NCBI GenBank assembly: GCA_013361095.1
Contig: JAATWA010000001.1
Span: 3,689,001 to 3,753,000, forward strand
Reading direction: 5' to 3'
Source of the DNA: Pseudanabaena biceps
GTDB taxonomy: Bacteria > Cyanobacteriota > Cyanobacteriia > Pseudanabaenales > Pseudanabaenaceae
DNA: 64,000 nucleotides
The notes beneath the pieces are model-generated. The model was not told the origin of the DNA. It did not search any database and saw nothing but the letters and a program-made list of their open reading frames with translations. Shown here in pieces: positions 35,939 to 44,990 of this stretch. The position numbers and the translations under genes are program-made. Position 1 is the stretch's first letter, and every line of letters begins with the position of its first letter.

Positions 35939-37462
35939 ATGCAAGAGCAACTTAGCATTTTAATTCAGGCCCAATATCCCTTGATCTACCTCAATACCCC
36001 TGAGGAAGAAAGAGCAGAGCGGGCGATCGCTAATATCTCTCAACTCAAGCCAACTAAACGGATGTTTGTTTGGACTGTAACTCACGGACTAGTTGAGTAT
36101 GGTCAAACCGCAGGGGCAGCTCAGCACAATACCGAGTCTGCGGAATCAGCTCTCAAGTGGATTACTCGCGCTGACCAGAAAGATCCTGCTATCTATATTT
36201 TTAAAGATATGCATCCTTTCTTGGATCATCCAGTAACCGTGCGCTGTCTAAGGGACGCGATTGCCAACTTTAAGGGTACTCAAAAGACAATCATTTTGAT
36301 GTCGCCCATACAAGTGATTCCTGTTGAGTTGGAAAAAGAGATAGTTGTTCTTGACTTCCCTCTGCCAGATATGCAGGCTATCGAAGAAGTTCTCGATCAA
36401 CAGCTTGGTCAAGTTCGCAACAAAAAAATATCGCCAGAGACTCGTGAGAAATTAGTTAGAGCGACTTTAGGACTAACCCAAGATGAAGCTGAAAAGGTTT
36501 ATCGGAAAGCCCAAGTTACTAACGGTAAGCTCACTGAGGATGAAGTTGATATTGTTTTGTCTGAGAAGCAGCAACTAATTCGACGTAACGGCATCCTTGA
36601 ATACATTGAGGATGAAGAAGATTTAGAAGCTGTAGGTGGTCTTGAAGAGCTTAAGCATTGGTTGCAACAGCGATCAAATGCATTTAGTCAAAGGGCTAGA
36701 AACTACGGTTTGCCACAGCCAAAAGGAATGCTGATCCTTGGTGTTCCTGGTTGTGGAAAGTCCTTAATCGCCAAGACTACGGCTAGACTTTGGTCTTTAC
36801 CACTGATCCGCCTTGATATGGGTAGAGTTTATGATGGCTCTACAGTTGGTAAGTCAGAGGCAAACCTACGAAGTGCTCTCAAGGTTGCTGAGTCAATCTC
36901 ACCAATGATTTTATTTATTGATGAGTTAGATAAAGCCTTTGCAGGTGGCGCAGGGTCAGCAGATTCTGATGGTGGTACGTCATCAAGAATCTTCGGTACA
37001 TTCCTTACATGGATGCAGGAAAAGAAATCACCTGTGTTTGTGATGGCAACTGCTAATCGCATTGAAAAGCTACCAAGTGAATTTCTCCGAAAGGGACGTT
37101 TTGATGAGCTTTTCTTCGTTGATTTACCGAATGGAGAAGAACGCAGAGATATCTTCAAAATCCATCTTTGCAAACGTCGCCCAGATGTTGAAAAATTAGA
37201 AAGATTCGATTTTGAACAACTATCTAAAGTAAGTGATGGTTTTTCGGGGGCGGAAATTGAACAGGCGGTAATTGCCGCCATGTATGAAGCTTTTGCCCAA
37301 GATCGGGAGTTTACACAGCTAGACATCATTTCGGCTGTGAAATCTACAACTCCCCTCTCACGCACAATGACTGAGCAGGTTGCTGCTTTGCGTGACTGGG
37401 CAAGAATGCGGGCTAGACCCGCCGCTACTTCAGTCGCTGAGTATCAGCGTATGGAGTTTTGA
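35939..37462 (+). CDS. ycf46: Ycf46 AAA+ ATPase
   Basis: 507 residues, the usual Ycf46 length. The N-terminal 200-residue domain (ILIQAQYPLIYLNTPEEERA, TWTVTHGL-like VWTVTHGLVEYGQ) is typical of the family. The AAA+ core has Walker A GVPGCGKSLIAKT (about 267), Walker B MILFIDELDKAF and the arginine-finger region RKGRFDELFFVDLP. Homologues occur in red-algal plastids and most cyanobacteria. Work on the Synechocystis homologue points to regulation of inorganic carbon use, but the substrate is unsettled. Clustered with an RHH-like gene upstream and ycf35 downstream. Confidence 0.92.
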   Translation: MQEQLSILIQAQYPLIYLNTPEEERAERAIANISQLKPTKRMFVWTVTHGLVEYGQTAGAAQHNTESAESALKWITRADQKDPAIYIFKDMHPFLDHPVTVRCLRDAIANFKGTQKTIILMSPIQVIPVELEKEIVVLDFPLPDMQAIEEVLDQQLGQVRNKKISPETREKLVRATLGLTQDEAEKVYRKAQVTNGKLTEDEVDIVLSEKQQLIRRNGILEYIEDEEDLEAVGGLEELKHWLQQRSNAFSQRARNYGLPQPKGMLILGVPGCGKSLIAKTTARLWSLPLIRLDMGRVYDGSTVGKSEANLRSALKVAESISPMILFIDELDKAFAGGAGSADSDGGTSSRIFGTFLTWMQEKKSPVFVMATANRIEKLPSEFLRKGRFDELFFVDLPNGEERRDIFKIHLCKRRPDVEKLERFDFEQLSKVSDGFSGAEIEQAVIAAMYEAFAQDREFTQLDIISAVKSTTPLSRTMTEQVAALRDWARMRARPAATSVAEYQRMEF

Positions 37463-37636
37463 AAAGCTTATCCTGCTGTTTCGTAGGCAGCAGGTTTAAG
37501 GCTAGATCTATAGAATGTCTTATCAAAACATTCTTAGCCTAGCAGCTAACATAAGAGCAGTAAACTAACATTTCTCTTATGTCTCCCGTTTGAGTTAACA
37601 GTTGAGTTCACATTTATTTACAGGAGCAATACTATT

Positions 37637-37987
37637 ATGTCTCATTTCAGCACACTGCGCACAAAAATTTCTGATGCCGAAGTTCTCAAATCTTCTTTGC
37701 GTGATCTTGGTATCAATGTAAAGACTGAGGCTGATGTACGCGGCTATAACAGTCAACGCATCCGTGCAGACATCGTGGCAACCCTTGAAGGTGACTATGA
37801 TCTCGGCTGGTCTCGTAACGCTGACGGTTCTTTCGATTTGATTGCCGATCTCTGGGGCGTTGCTAAAAAGCACAACCAGACTGAACTGATCAATTCGATC
37901 AATCAGAAGTACGCTGTCAACAAGGCTTTGTCTGAGGTAAAGCGCCCTGGTTTGAACAACGCAAATGTCAAGCTGGTTCTCCAGTAA
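37637..37987 (+). CDS. ycf35: Ycf35 / DUF1257 protein
   Basis: 116 residues with a good Shine-Dalgarno (AGGAG) before ATG 37637. MSHFSTLRTKI, the GYDLGW-like block (GDYDLGWSRNADGSFDLIADLWG) and the basic C-terminus match Ycf35 (DUF1257), encoded in red-algal plastids and cyanobacteria. Function not established. It follows ycf46 by 174 bp with a small hairpin at 37482 (CTGCTG...CAGCAG), so it may be transcribed separately or with reduced read-through. The association with ycf46 is conserved in cyanobacteria as far as I recall. Confidence 0.88.
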   Translation: MSHFSTLRTKISDAEVLKSSLRDLGINVKTEADVRGYNSQRIRADIVATLEGDYDLGWSRNADGSFDLIADLWGVAKKHNQTELINSINQKYAVNKALSEVKRPGLNNANVKLVLQ

Positions 37988-38021
37988 GAGGCATAATCCT
38001 TGCGAGTTAACTATGCAAATC

Positions 38022-38056
38022 AACAGGTTAGTCAGCGTTGACTAGCCTGTTTTTTA
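38022..38056 (+). terminator. Terminator of ycf35
   Basis: AACAGGTTAGTCA (38022-38034) pairs with TGACTAGCCTGTT (38040-38052) with one mismatch, followed by TTTT. 34 bp after the stop codon. Confidence 0.85.
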
Positions 38057-38075
38057 TGACAATAATTGTGTTATA

Positions 38076-38176
38076 GCGCTTTGCGCTCAAACCCGAACCA
38101 AGAGTTTTTTTGAAAGTGTTGCTTTGAAACACTTTCAAAAAAATGCTTCTGGTTCGTTTGGTCGGAAACTGCTGTG
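38076..38176. repeat. Family-C palindromic repeat
   Basis: AGCGCTTTGCGCTCAAACC and GAACCAAGAG, then a hairpin (arms 38106-38120 and 38130-38144), then CTTCTGGTTCGTTTGGTCGG and AACTGCTGT. Same frame as 12009 and 52705 with different stem sequence. Confidence 0.85.
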
Positions 38177-38233
38177 AAACCAATTTTGGGATTTTCAGCG
38201 CCTAAGGCGCTGAAAATCCCAAAATTGGTTTCA
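38177..38233. repeat. Perfect palindrome, covariant with 6808 copy
   Basis: Arms 38177-38202 and 38208-38233 around CTAAG, exact. Compared with 6808-6862 the stem has GGGATTTTC in place of GGGGTTTGC, and the other arm carries the matching changes. Begins exactly where the family-C copy ends. These two fill the 37988-38288 gap. Confidence 0.9.
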
Positions 38234-38288
38234 TATTTCTTGTTTTTAAATGTAAGATACTGATACATAATTTCAGATCATCGCCCCT

Positions 38289-38936
38289 ATGGAAATTGCG
38301 ATCGCCCTTTTGCAGCACTACAATTTTGATCTTGGTGGATATACCATCAGAGATTTAACGCGCTCATGGGCTGACTTTCGACCTGAGTGGGTGCGTCAAG
38401 CTGTAATTGAAGCTTTATTTCAAGGTCGGTACAAAGCAGTATCGGTTAATCAGATTTTGCAGGCATGGGATCGAAAGAACGAGGCAAACTGTCATTTCAA
38501 TCGTGAATTTGAGCGTTTAGTTTGTGGTGATGTTGCTGTAATTTACGAAGATCGGATTTATTACAAGCCTTCCCGTACAGCTAATCGTGAAGTAGCGATC
38601 GCAGAAATTTCTCCCTTTACTCCTACAGAAGCATTAATTAATCCTATTCCTTTTCCACACCGTTCGATTAAGGGAAATTCTAAAGCTACTCCAACTTATC
38701 AAGCACAAAACCAGACTACTTCTAAAATTTATCCCAGTCAGCCTGTAGGCACAACCGCAAATTTTCGACCATTAGCTCCACAACGTAATAATTACTCAGA
38801 AGTGTATCAATCTGCCTATGAGAATATGGCTTTACTAGCTGAATCTTCTATGTTTGTAGATAAATTGCGTTCTATGTGTATTCCCAGTAGTAATAATGTA
38901 TCTGCGGAAAATAAAGCCGTAATATCGAAAGTCTAA
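38289..38936 (+). CDS. Hypothetical cyanobacterial protein
   Basis: 215 residues, ATG 38289. The N-terminal 90 residues look folded: IALLQHYNFDLGGYTIRDL, WVRQAVIEALFQGRYKAVSVNQIL. The remainder is Pro/Gln/Thr-rich and probably disordered, ending in a short helix with KLRSMC. The N-terminal part recalls small cyanobacterial proteins of unknown role with a winged-helix-like LTxxWxxxxPEWVRxAVIEALYQGRYK motif; I cannot name a family. HIP1 sites at its start indicate a native gene. Confidence 0.7.
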   Translation: MEIAIALLQHYNFDLGGYTIRDLTRSWADFRPEWVRQAVIEALFQGRYKAVSVNQILQAWDRKNEANCHFNREFERLVCGDVAVIYEDRIYYKPSRTANREVAIAEISPFTPTEALINPIPFPHRSIKGNSKATPTYQAQNQTTSKIYPSQPVGTTANFRPLAPQRNNYSEVYQSAYENMALLAESSMFVDKLRSMCIPSSNNVSAENKAVISKV

Positions 38937-38973
38937 AAACCTAAGAAAGTGTCATTGAGATTTGTTGCTACTT

Positions 38974-39077
38974 ACAGCAATTTTCAATCAAACGAACCAC
39001 AAGAATTTTTTAAAAAGTGTTGCGTTGCAATACTTTTTAAAAAATTCTTGTGGTTCGAGTTTAAGCGCAAAGCGCTG
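38974..39077. repeat. Family-C repeat, inverted orientation
   Basis: ACAGCAATTTTCAATCAAACGAACCACAAGAA, given here by its parts ACAGCAATTTT and CGAACCACAAGAA. The hairpin arms are 38993-39018 and 39032-39057 (26 bp, exact). Ends GTTTAAGCGCAAAGCGCTGT. Located between convergent genes. Confidence 0.85.
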
Positions 39078-39087
39078 TAAAATCAGA

Positions 39088-40239
39088 TCAAAAGGCACTA
39101 ACTCTTACCCATTGTTGGCTCATCATTTGTTCGTATAGTACTTCTAAACTATCAATATTTTTGGCAAGTGTATAACGTTCTAAAACTCTTTGTCTTGCTT
39201 TTATCCCAATAATTTTAGCTAATTCAGGATGTTCCACAAACAGAGGTAAAAGCGTACAAAGTTGTGATGTCACCTTATGGGAATCGAGGATAATTCCTGC
39301 TCCATTTTCAATCACTTCACCGTCAGCACCGACATCAGTGGCAATGCAAGCTACTCCGCAAGACATTGCTTCTAGTAACGACAAAGATAAGCCTTCAACC
39401 AAGGAGGGCAGGATAAATACGTCTGTACCACGCAAGATCTCGATCCGCCTTTTTTCGTCACCAATATATCCCAACCAAAGAATACTTGGGTCAGACCCAT
39501 AAAAAGTCTTTAAACCTACTGATAAGGGGCCCGTACCCATAATTGCTAATTTACAGCCTTCAGGCATCTTACATTTACGCCATGCTCTGAGCAAGGCTTC
39601 GACATTTTTTTCGGCTGCTAGGCGACCTTGATAGAGGAAAAGTACATCGGCTTTGAGTTCTGTTTTAATTTGGGATTCCCCTGGAGAGTAGCGATCGCTA
39701 TCGACTCCATTAGGAATAATCGCAATTCTAGTGTTGGGAACTCCTAATTTATTGAGAATTTCCTTTTGAATGTTTGAAAATATAATTACTTGGTTGTAAT
39801 CAGCTAAAGAAGGTGCATAGATCTGATAGGTGAGTTGTTGGGTGCTAGAGGCGAGATTACGGCGCTTAATATCAAAAGGTTGGTGAAATGTTGCGACCAA
39901 TGGCAAATCAAGCTCAGCACAAATCTCTGGCAACCGAAAATCAAGGGGCGAGATGGCAAGGGAGGCATGAACTAAGTCTGGTTTTAGCGATCGCAATGAA
40001 TCGATGAGAATTTTGTTCGCTCTGAGAGATGGAACTGTATAAATGGTGGATTTATATAAAAACGGTAACGCCACATCCAGTGACTCTTGGCTGCCGTCTT
40101 CCAATTCTTCATCTGACTCAGCGGCGAAATGCATAAAGCTAACTCGATGTCCGCGATCGAGCAAAGCATTGGTGATTTCACGACTATAGGTCACATTGCC
40201 ACAGGCTGGCGACCGCTTACCTAACCATGCAATATGCAT
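39088..40239 (-). CDS. GT4-family glycosyltransferase
   Basis: 383 residues, GT-B fold. The N-terminal domain opens MHIAWLGKRSPACGNVTYS. The C-terminal domain has LFLYQGRLAAEKNVEALLRAW and LAIMGTGPLS. The nucleotide-sugar motif is FILPSLVEGLSLSLLEAMSCG followed by ACIATDVGADGEVI (E-x7-E pair), ending with RQRVLERYTL. This is a typical group 1 retaining transferase acting on sugar nucleotides in the cytoplasm for exopolysaccharide, lipid or osmolyte glycosides. Neither donor nor acceptor can be read from the sequence. No other cell-surface genes adjoin it. Confidence 0.9.
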   Translation of the reverse strand: MHIAWLGKRSPACGNVTYSREITNALLDRGHRVSFMHFAAESDEELEDGSQESLDVALPFLYKSTIYTVPSLRANKILIDSLRSLKPDLVHASLAISPLDFRLPEICAELDLPLVATFHQPFDIKRRNLASSTQQLTYQIYAPSLADYNQVIIFSNIQKEILNKLGVPNTRIAIIPNGVDSDRYSPGESQIKTELKADVLFLYQGRLAAEKNVEALLRAWRKCKMPEGCKLAIMGTGPLSVGLKTFYGSDPSILWLGYIGDEKRRIEILRGTDVFILPSLVEGLSLSLLEAMSCGVACIATDVGADGEVIENGAGIILDSHKVTSQLCTLLPLFVEHPELAKIIGIKARQRVLERYTLAKNIDSLEVLYEQMMSQQWVRVSAF

Positions 40240-40270
40240 GAACTACACCACATTGTTTTTAGAGCTAATA

Positions 40271-40382
40271 TAGCTGTTGCCATTTTTGTTAGGACACAAA
40301 ATCAGAAGTCGAGTAGCAACGCTTTGCGCTTCTACTCTCTCCTTGGGTTTTGATTTGTCCTAATGTCAAGTGACCACAGCTA
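40271..40382. repeat. Family-B MITE-like repeat with both ends
   Basis: Left end TAGCTGTTGCCA...TTAGGACACAAAA and right end TTTTGATTTGTCCTAA...GACCACAGCTA are imperfect inverted repeats. Between them is only a weak hairpin (GAGTAG...CTACTC). It provides the complete frame of which only single ends are seen at 3262-3289 and 4049-4077. Confidence 0.75.
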
Positions 40383-40409
40383 AATAATACCAAAATTACT
40401 TTCATCAAT

Positions 40410-40459
40410 AAAAAATAAGGGGCTAAGTCGAAATAAAGCCACTTAACCCCTTATTTTTT
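40410..40459 (-). terminator. Terminator downstream of tRNA-Lys
   Basis: AAAAAATAAGGGGCTAAGT (40410-40428) pairs with ACTTAACCCCTTATTTTTT (40441-40459), one mismatch. Read leftward it lies 8 bp after the tRNA and ends in a T-run. Confidence 0.85.
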
Positions 40460-40466
40460 GAATTTA

Positions 40467-40538
40467 TGGGTCACCCGGGATTTGAACCCGGAGCAAATCG
40501 GTTAAAAGCCGAGTACTCTACCATTGAGTTAGTGACCC
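40467..40538 (-). tRNA. tRNA-Lys (UUU)
   Basis: Read on the minus strand: acceptor stem GGGTCAC with GTGACCC, D arm ACTC/GAGT, anticodon loop CTTTTAA giving UUU, T arm CCGGG-TTCAAAT-CCCGG. The discriminator A is at 40467 minus one (40467 is the last paired C side; A at 40467/40466 boundary), and CCA is not encoded. The anticodon stem CTCGG/CCGAT has four pairs; the outermost position is a C-U mismatch. Transcribed leftward into the terminator at 40410-40459. Confidence 0.95.
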
Positions 40539-40609
40539 ATTACTTTTTAAACAGCTCTGCACAGGCAATAAGCTCGTTTAATTAAGCGCTTGGCTAGTCT
40601 AACACATGT

Positions 40610-41962
40610 TTAGCAAATAATTCCAGTTAAACTAAAAGGTCTTACTTCAGTAATTTTTATAGAAACAGTTTTACCAATTACTTCTGCTAATGATAGACCT
40701 GTTGTGTTTTCTGTAAAAGCAATCCGATTAGTGCGGGTGCGCCCCATCACCTGCCTAGGATCTTTGTGGTTTGTACCTTCGATCATTATTTCTTCGATAC
40801 GTCCTGCATAACGTTGCGATCGCAGGGCAGCATTTTGATTAACGGCGTGGTTGAGCCTTTGGAGGCGATCGCTCTTAACTGCTTCACTTAGTTGGTTTTC
40901 CCAAATTGCCGCAGGTGTCCCTGGGCGAGGTGAATAGGCTGCGGTATTGACCAAATCAAAACCAATGTCGTTGACAATTTGAACAGTGCGCTCAAATTGT
41001 TCTTCAGATTCCCCAGGGAAAGCAACGATCGCATCAGCAGTGATCGCCGCATCGGGCATGACTTCACGAATATCATCAATAATGCGGCGATAGCGCTCAT
41101 GGGTATAGCCGCGAGCCATTGCCTTGAGGATATCGTTATCTCCCGACTGAAAAGGAATATGGAAATGTTCGCAAACCTTGGGTAGTTCGGCACAGGCTTT
41201 GATCAGCCGTGAACTGAAATAGCGCGGATGGCTAGTGGCATATCTAATGCGATCAATGCCTTCGACATCATGGACGTAGTAAAGCAAATCCGTAAAGGTG
41301 ATTTTGCCGCCAACACCAGCACCGATCCCACCTGATGGCAAATCACGCCCATAGGCATCAATGTTTTGTCCCAGTAACGTGATTTCTTTGTAACCTTGGG
41401 CGGCTAGTTTCTCGATCTCTTGGCGAATCACCTCTGGCGATCTCGACTGTTCACGACCACGCACCGATGGCACGATGCAATAGGTGCAGTTTTCATTGCA
41501 GCCATAAATTACATTTACCCATGCCGACACTGAGCTATTGCGGCGAGGTGTGGTGATGTCTTCTTCGATATAGGCTTCTTCGGTAGCAACAACTTGATTG
41601 CCGTTAAAAACTCGTTCTAGTAAGTCGCCAATCCGATTGACATGCTGTGGCCCCATCACGAGATCAAGTTCTGGGACGCGCCTGAGCAATGCTTCACCTT
41701 CTTGCTGGGCAACGCAACCCGCCACAACTAAAGTCAAATTAGGATTATCGCGTTTACGTTTGGCTTGTCTGCCTAGATATGAATAAACTTTCTGCTCAGC
41801 ATTGTCACGGATGCTGCAAGTGTTATACAAAATTAAGTCGGCTTCTTCACTTTCTTCCGTTGACTGATAGCCCATATCTTCTAAAACGCCTGCCATGCGT
41901 TCTGAGTCGGCTTTGTTCATTTGGCAGCCGAAGGTGACAATGTGGTATTTCTGAGCAGTCAT
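40610..41962 (-). CDS. miaB: MiaB tRNA methylthiotransferase
   Basis: 450 residues, normal length. The three domains are intact: UPF0004 with cluster-binding cysteines in [21 protein letters not shown] and [10 protein letters not shown]; radical SAM with [11 protein letters not shown]; and a C-terminal TRAM domain ([20 protein letters not shown]). It adds the 2-methylthio group to i6A37 in tRNAs reading UNN codons, using two 4Fe-4S clusters. GRTRTNR and the short N-terminus separate it from RimO and MtaB. Located upstream of tRNA-Lys, but this tRNA is not necessarily its substrate. Confidence 0.96.
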   Translation of the reverse strand: MTAQKYHIVTFGCQMNKADSERMAGVLEDMGYQSTEESEEADLILYNTCSIRDNAEQKVYSYLGRQAKRKRDNPNLTLVVAGCVAQQEGEALLRRVPELDLVMGPQHVNRIGDLLERVFNGNQVVATEEAYIEEDITTPRRNSSVSAWVNVIYGCNENCTYCIVPSVRGREQSRSPEVIRQEIEKLAAQGYKEITLLGQNIDAYGRDLPSGGIGAGVGGKITFTDLLYYVHDVEGIDRIRYATSHPRYFSSRLIKACAELPKVCEHFHIPFQSGDNDILKAMARGYTHERYRRIIDDIREVMPDAAITADAIVAFPGESEEQFERTVQIVNDIGFDLVNTAAYSPRPGTPAAIWENQLSEAVKSDRLQRLNHAVNQNAALRSQRYAGRIEEIMIEGTNHKDPRQVMGRTRTNRIAFTENTTGLSLAEVIGKTVSIKITEVRPFSLTGIIC

Positions 41963-42050
41963 GAAAGTGTTTAACCAAGCCGAAAATATTGCTGTTCTAT
42001 TCTAAACCCAAAAGAGTAGTGGCTGTGCTTTTAGCGACTTCTTAAAACCT

Positions 42051-42099
42051 GATGGCACTTTTGAAAGGCGTGCTTCGCCCGCCTTTCAAAAGTGCCATC
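42051..42099. repeat. Perfect palindrome (20-bp arms)
   Basis: Arms 42051-42070 and 42080-42099 with inner TGCTTCGCC. Lies between the divergent miaB and cpcT genes, about 90 bp before each start. Confidence 0.88.
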
Positions 42100-42187
42100 G
42101 TTAAATATAAAATTCAAAAACCTAATGCGATCGCTATAGGTTTCGACCCTGATTTTTTAAAAATTTATTAAAGATAATTTTAAATTT

Positions 42188-42775
42188 ATGACCATAACTA
42201 CCACTCCCGCTGATGTCGAGCTTCTTGCCCAGTGGCTAACTGGCGATCATAGTAATTGGGAACAGGCGATCGCCAATCCGCCATTTTTTGCCCATATCCG
42301 TGTTGGGATTTGTCCTTTGCCTAATCCAGTTACCGAAGAGGGTGTGTGGTTGTTTTTAGAGCAAGCCTATGATTTTGAGTTGCATAACCCCTACCGCACC
42401 GCAGTTTTAAACTTAATTTTTAATAACGATCGCATTGAGATGATTAACTATCGCCTCAAAAATGCGGAAACTTTTTTTGGGGCTAGCCGCGATCGCGATC
42501 GGTTAAAAAGTCTTGATGCCGATGCGATCGTGCGGCTGGATGGTTGCACCCAATGGGTACATCGCGCCGATCAAAACACATTTAAAGGTGGAGTTGAACC
42601 GGGCAAGAAGTGCTGTATTAATCGCAAAGGCGTTGACACTTATCTCAGTATTGAATTTGAAGTTACTGAAAACACATACAGCAGTCTTGATCGTGGCTAT
42701 GACATAGTGACCGATGAGCGCGTCTGGGGATCGATCGCAGGTGCTTTTGAATTTACTAAAAAGCCCAGAGTTTAG
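42188..42775 (+). CDS. cpcT: CpcT/CpeT-family phycobilin lyase
   Basis: 195 residues. Family features: LAQWLTGDHSNWEQA, NPPFFAHIRVGICPLP, LFLEQAYDFELHNPYRTAVLNL and GGVEPGKKCCINRKG. CpcT attaches phycocyanobilin to Cys-153 (Cys-155 in some numberings) of phycocyanin beta subunits; CpeT does the analogous job on phycoerythrin. The sequence cannot fully separate CpcT from CpeT, and no cpc or cpe genes are next to it. This gene shows that the organism builds phycobilisomes. Cytoplasmic. Followed by a palindrome that likely terminates it. Confidence 0.85.
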   Translation: MTITTTPADVELLAQWLTGDHSNWEQAIANPPFFAHIRVGICPLPNPVTEEGVWLFLEQAYDFELHNPYRTAVLNLIFNNDRIEMINYRLKNAETFFGASRDRDRLKSLDADAIVRLDGCTQWVHRADQNTFKGGVEPGKKCCINRKGVDTYLSIEFEVTENTYSSLDRGYDIVTDERVWGSIAGAFEFTKKPRV

Positions 42776-42797
42776 TACAGCACTTTGCACTTTCTTA

Positions 42798-42848
42798 AAA
42801 TCAAAAAGGGAATTGCGTCGCTAAGCGCCGCAATTCCCTTTTTGATTT
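42798..42848. repeat. Perfect palindrome/terminator after cpcT
   Basis: Arms 42798-42817 and 42829-42848, exact, inner TCGCTAAGCGC; the right arm carries CCCTTTTTGATTT. 22 bp after the stop codon. Confidence 0.88.
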
Positions 42849-42979
42849 ACCGCTATATATCGCCTCAAAACACCCTAGATACTCGCAATATTAAAGAAAT
42901 ACATAGATTTCACCAAAATCTAGGGAAGCAGTTTAAAAATAACTTATTAGGATATTGACAAAAATTAGAACCGTAAATC

Positions 42980-44464
42980 ATGGGAAAACCAACAGGATTT
43001 ATTGAATACCTCCGCGAAGCGCCATCTGAGACATCACCCAGCGATCGCATCAAAAACTGGGATGAGTTTCATTTACATATGCCCGACGACAATCTTCGCA
43101 ATCAGGGCGCAAGATGTATGGATTGCGGCACACCATTTTGTCATACAGGCAATCTGATCAGTGGCATGGCGAGTGGTTGCCCGATCAATAACCTGATCCC
43201 TGAATGGAATGACTTGGTATATCGGGGACTCTGGCGCGAAGCTCTTGATCGCCTCCACAAAACCAACAACTTTCCTGAATTTACAGGACGAGTTTGTCCT
43301 GCGCCCTGTGAAGGCTCTTGCGTATTAGGGATTACCAATCCCCCTGTCACCATCAAAAATATTGAATATTCAATTATCGACAAGGGTTGGGATGAAGGCT
43401 GGATTGTGCCAGAACCACCCGCCAAGCGTACAGGCAAAAAAATCGCCGTAATCGGATCAGGTCCCGCAGGATTGAGTGCTGCCGCGCAGCTAAATAAAGC
43501 AGGGCATTGGGTCACCGTTTATGAACGCGCCGATCGCCCAGGGGGATTACTGATGTATGGCATTCCCAACATGAAGTTGGATAAGCAAAAAGTGGTGATG
43601 CGCCGCTTGAATATCCTCGAAAAAGAAGGAATCAAGTTTGTTTGTAATACTGAAATTGGCAAAGATATATCTGCGGAAACTTTACTAAATGAGTTTGATG
43701 CTGTGGTTCTCTGTACTGGCGCGACCAAACCTCGTGACTTAAATATTGAGGGGAGAGAACTGATGGGAATTCACTTTGCGATGGAATTTCTCACCGCCAA
43801 CACCCAAGCAGTCCTTAACGGAAAGTCAGGCGATGCGTTTATCTCAGCTCAAGGTAAAGATGTTGTAATTATCGGCGGTGGTGATACGGGTACAGACTGT
43901 GTTGGCACGTCGATTCGTCATGGCTGTAATAGTGTGGTGCAGCTCGAAATTATGCCGAAGCCTCCCACTACTCGCGCTAAAGATAATCCTTGGCCTGAAT
44001 GGCCTAAGGTTTACAAAATGGACTATGGGCAGGAAGAGGCAAGTGCTAAGTTTGGTGACGATCCGCGAGCCTACATCACCACAGCTACTAAGATCGAAGG
44101 TGATGAAAATGGTCAAGTCAAAGCCGTTCACACTGTCCAAGTGCAATGGGAACGCAATGACAAAGGGCAATTCATTCCTAAGCAAGTTGCTGGCACTGAG
44201 AAGGTAATTCCTGCTCAAGTGGTACTGCTAGCGATGGGATTTCTGGGCCCTGAACAACCTTTGCTAGATTCGCTAGGGTTGGAACGCGATGCTCGTAGCA
44301 ATGTTAAGGCGGAGCATGGTCAATTTAATACGAGTCTTCCCAATGTTTTTGCGGCGGGAGATTGCCGTCGTGGTCAAAGTCTAATTGTCTGGGCGATTAA
44401 CGAAGGTCGTGGTGCTGCCCGTGAATGCGATCGCTTTCTCATGGGTGATACTGATTTACCCTAG
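42980..44464 (+). CDS. gltD: NADPH-glutamate synthase small subunit
   Basis: 494 residues, as usual for GltD. Cysteine sets for 4Fe-4S clusters: CMDCGTPFC (about 44-52) and CPAPCEGSC (about 110-118). The FAD fold is [11 protein letters not shown], then [13 protein letters not shown], and the NADPH fold is [12 protein letters not shown]. It ends [20 protein letters not shown]. It feeds electrons from NADPH to the large subunit GltB, which forms glutamate from glutamine and 2-oxoglutarate. gltB is not in the window. A small unknown gene follows after 48 bp. Plant-type ferredoxin GOGAT lacks this subunit, so the organism has an NADPH enzyme. Confidence 0.95.
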   Translation: MGKPTGFIEYLREAPSETSPSDRIKNWDEFHLHMPDDNLRNQGARCMDCGTPFCHTGNLISGMASGCPINNLIPEWNDLVYRGLWREALDRLHKTNNFPEFTGRVCPAPCEGSCVLGITNPPVTIKNIEYSIIDKGWDEGWIVPEPPAKRTGKKIAVIGSGPAGLSAAAQLNKAGHWVTVYERADRPGGLLMYGIPNMKLDKQKVVMRRLNILEKEGIKFVCNTEIGKDISAETLLNEFDAVVLCTGATKPRDLNIEGRELMGIHFAMEFLTANTQAVLNGKSGDAFISAQGKDVVIIGGGDTGTDCVGTSIRHGCNSVVQLEIMPKPPTTRAKDNPWPEWPKVYKMDYGQEEASAKFGDDPRAYITTATKIEGDENGQVKAVHTVQVQWERNDKGQFIPKQVAGTEKVIPAQVVLLAMGFLGPEQPLLDSLGLERDARSNVKAEHGQFNTSLPNVFAAGDCRRGQSLIVWAINEGRGAARECDRFLMGDTDLP

Positions 44465-44512
44465 ACATTCCCAATCAAAAACCTCCACAGGAAATTCCAA
44501 AGGACATAATTT

Positions 44513-44734
44513 ATGCAACCTAATGTGTCGGTTTCTCCTGAAACCGTTTATGAGAATCTCAACCAACTCGATCAAGTTGATCTCACAACTAGTGCGGTTT
44601 ATCGAGAAATGGCTCAAGATGTTCTTGCGGATTCAGAAGTTAATCCTGATGTCCGAGAGGCGATCGCTGACCGACTCAATAAAGCTAATCAGCAGTTAAT
44701 TAACACCACGGTTAGCAAAACTGATAGTTATTAG
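44513..44734 (+). CDS. Small helical hypothetical protein
   Basis: 73 residues, ATG 44513 preceded by AGGA. Predicted all-helical, acidic: ETVYENLNQLDQVDLTTSAVY, EMAQDVLADSEVNPDVREAIADRL. I do not recognise it. Placed 48 bp after gltD with no terminator in between, so probably co-transcribed. A palindrome follows 30 bp after the stop. A HIP1-containing codon stretch (GCGATCGCTGAC) argues that it is a real native gene. Confidence 0.6.
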   Translation: MQPNVSVSPETVYENLNQLDQVDLTTSAVYREMAQDVLADSEVNPDVREAIADRLNKANQQLINTTVSKTDSY

Positions 44735-44764
44735 ATATACAGCGCTTTGCGCTAACCTAAAACC

Positions 44765-44815
44765 CCCAAATATTGTTAAAAGCGGTGCTTCGCGCCGCTT
44801 TTAACAATATTTGGG
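44765..44815. repeat. Perfect palindrome (21-bp arms)
   Basis: Arms 44765-44785 and 44795-44815 (CCCAAATATTG outward), exact, inner TGCTTCGCG. Preceded by CAGCGCTTTGCGCTAACC, a family-C-like left end. Likely terminator for the gltD unit. Confidence 0.88.
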
Positions 44816-44850
44816 ACTACATTAAAGCTTCAATAGGCTGTGGCTTAGAA

Positions 44851-44920
44851 CAGCAATTCTTATTATTGGAAATTTATTTTTTAAAAGCCAGCCGTAGGCT
44901 GGCTTTTAAAAAATAAATTT
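44851..44920. repeat. Perfect palindrome with family-D left end
   Basis: CAGCAATTCTTATTATTGG resembles the ends of the 6722-6919 element. The arms 44870-44893 and 44897-44920 around GTA are exact over 24 bp, with the inner sequence AAAAGCCAGCC similar to the GAAAGCC...GGCTTTC part of that element. Confidence 0.85.
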
Positions 44921-44990
44921 TGGTTCGGAAACAAGCTTAGCAATCTGACCAGTAGAAGCCAATCACTATAGATCGCTATACAATTGAGTT

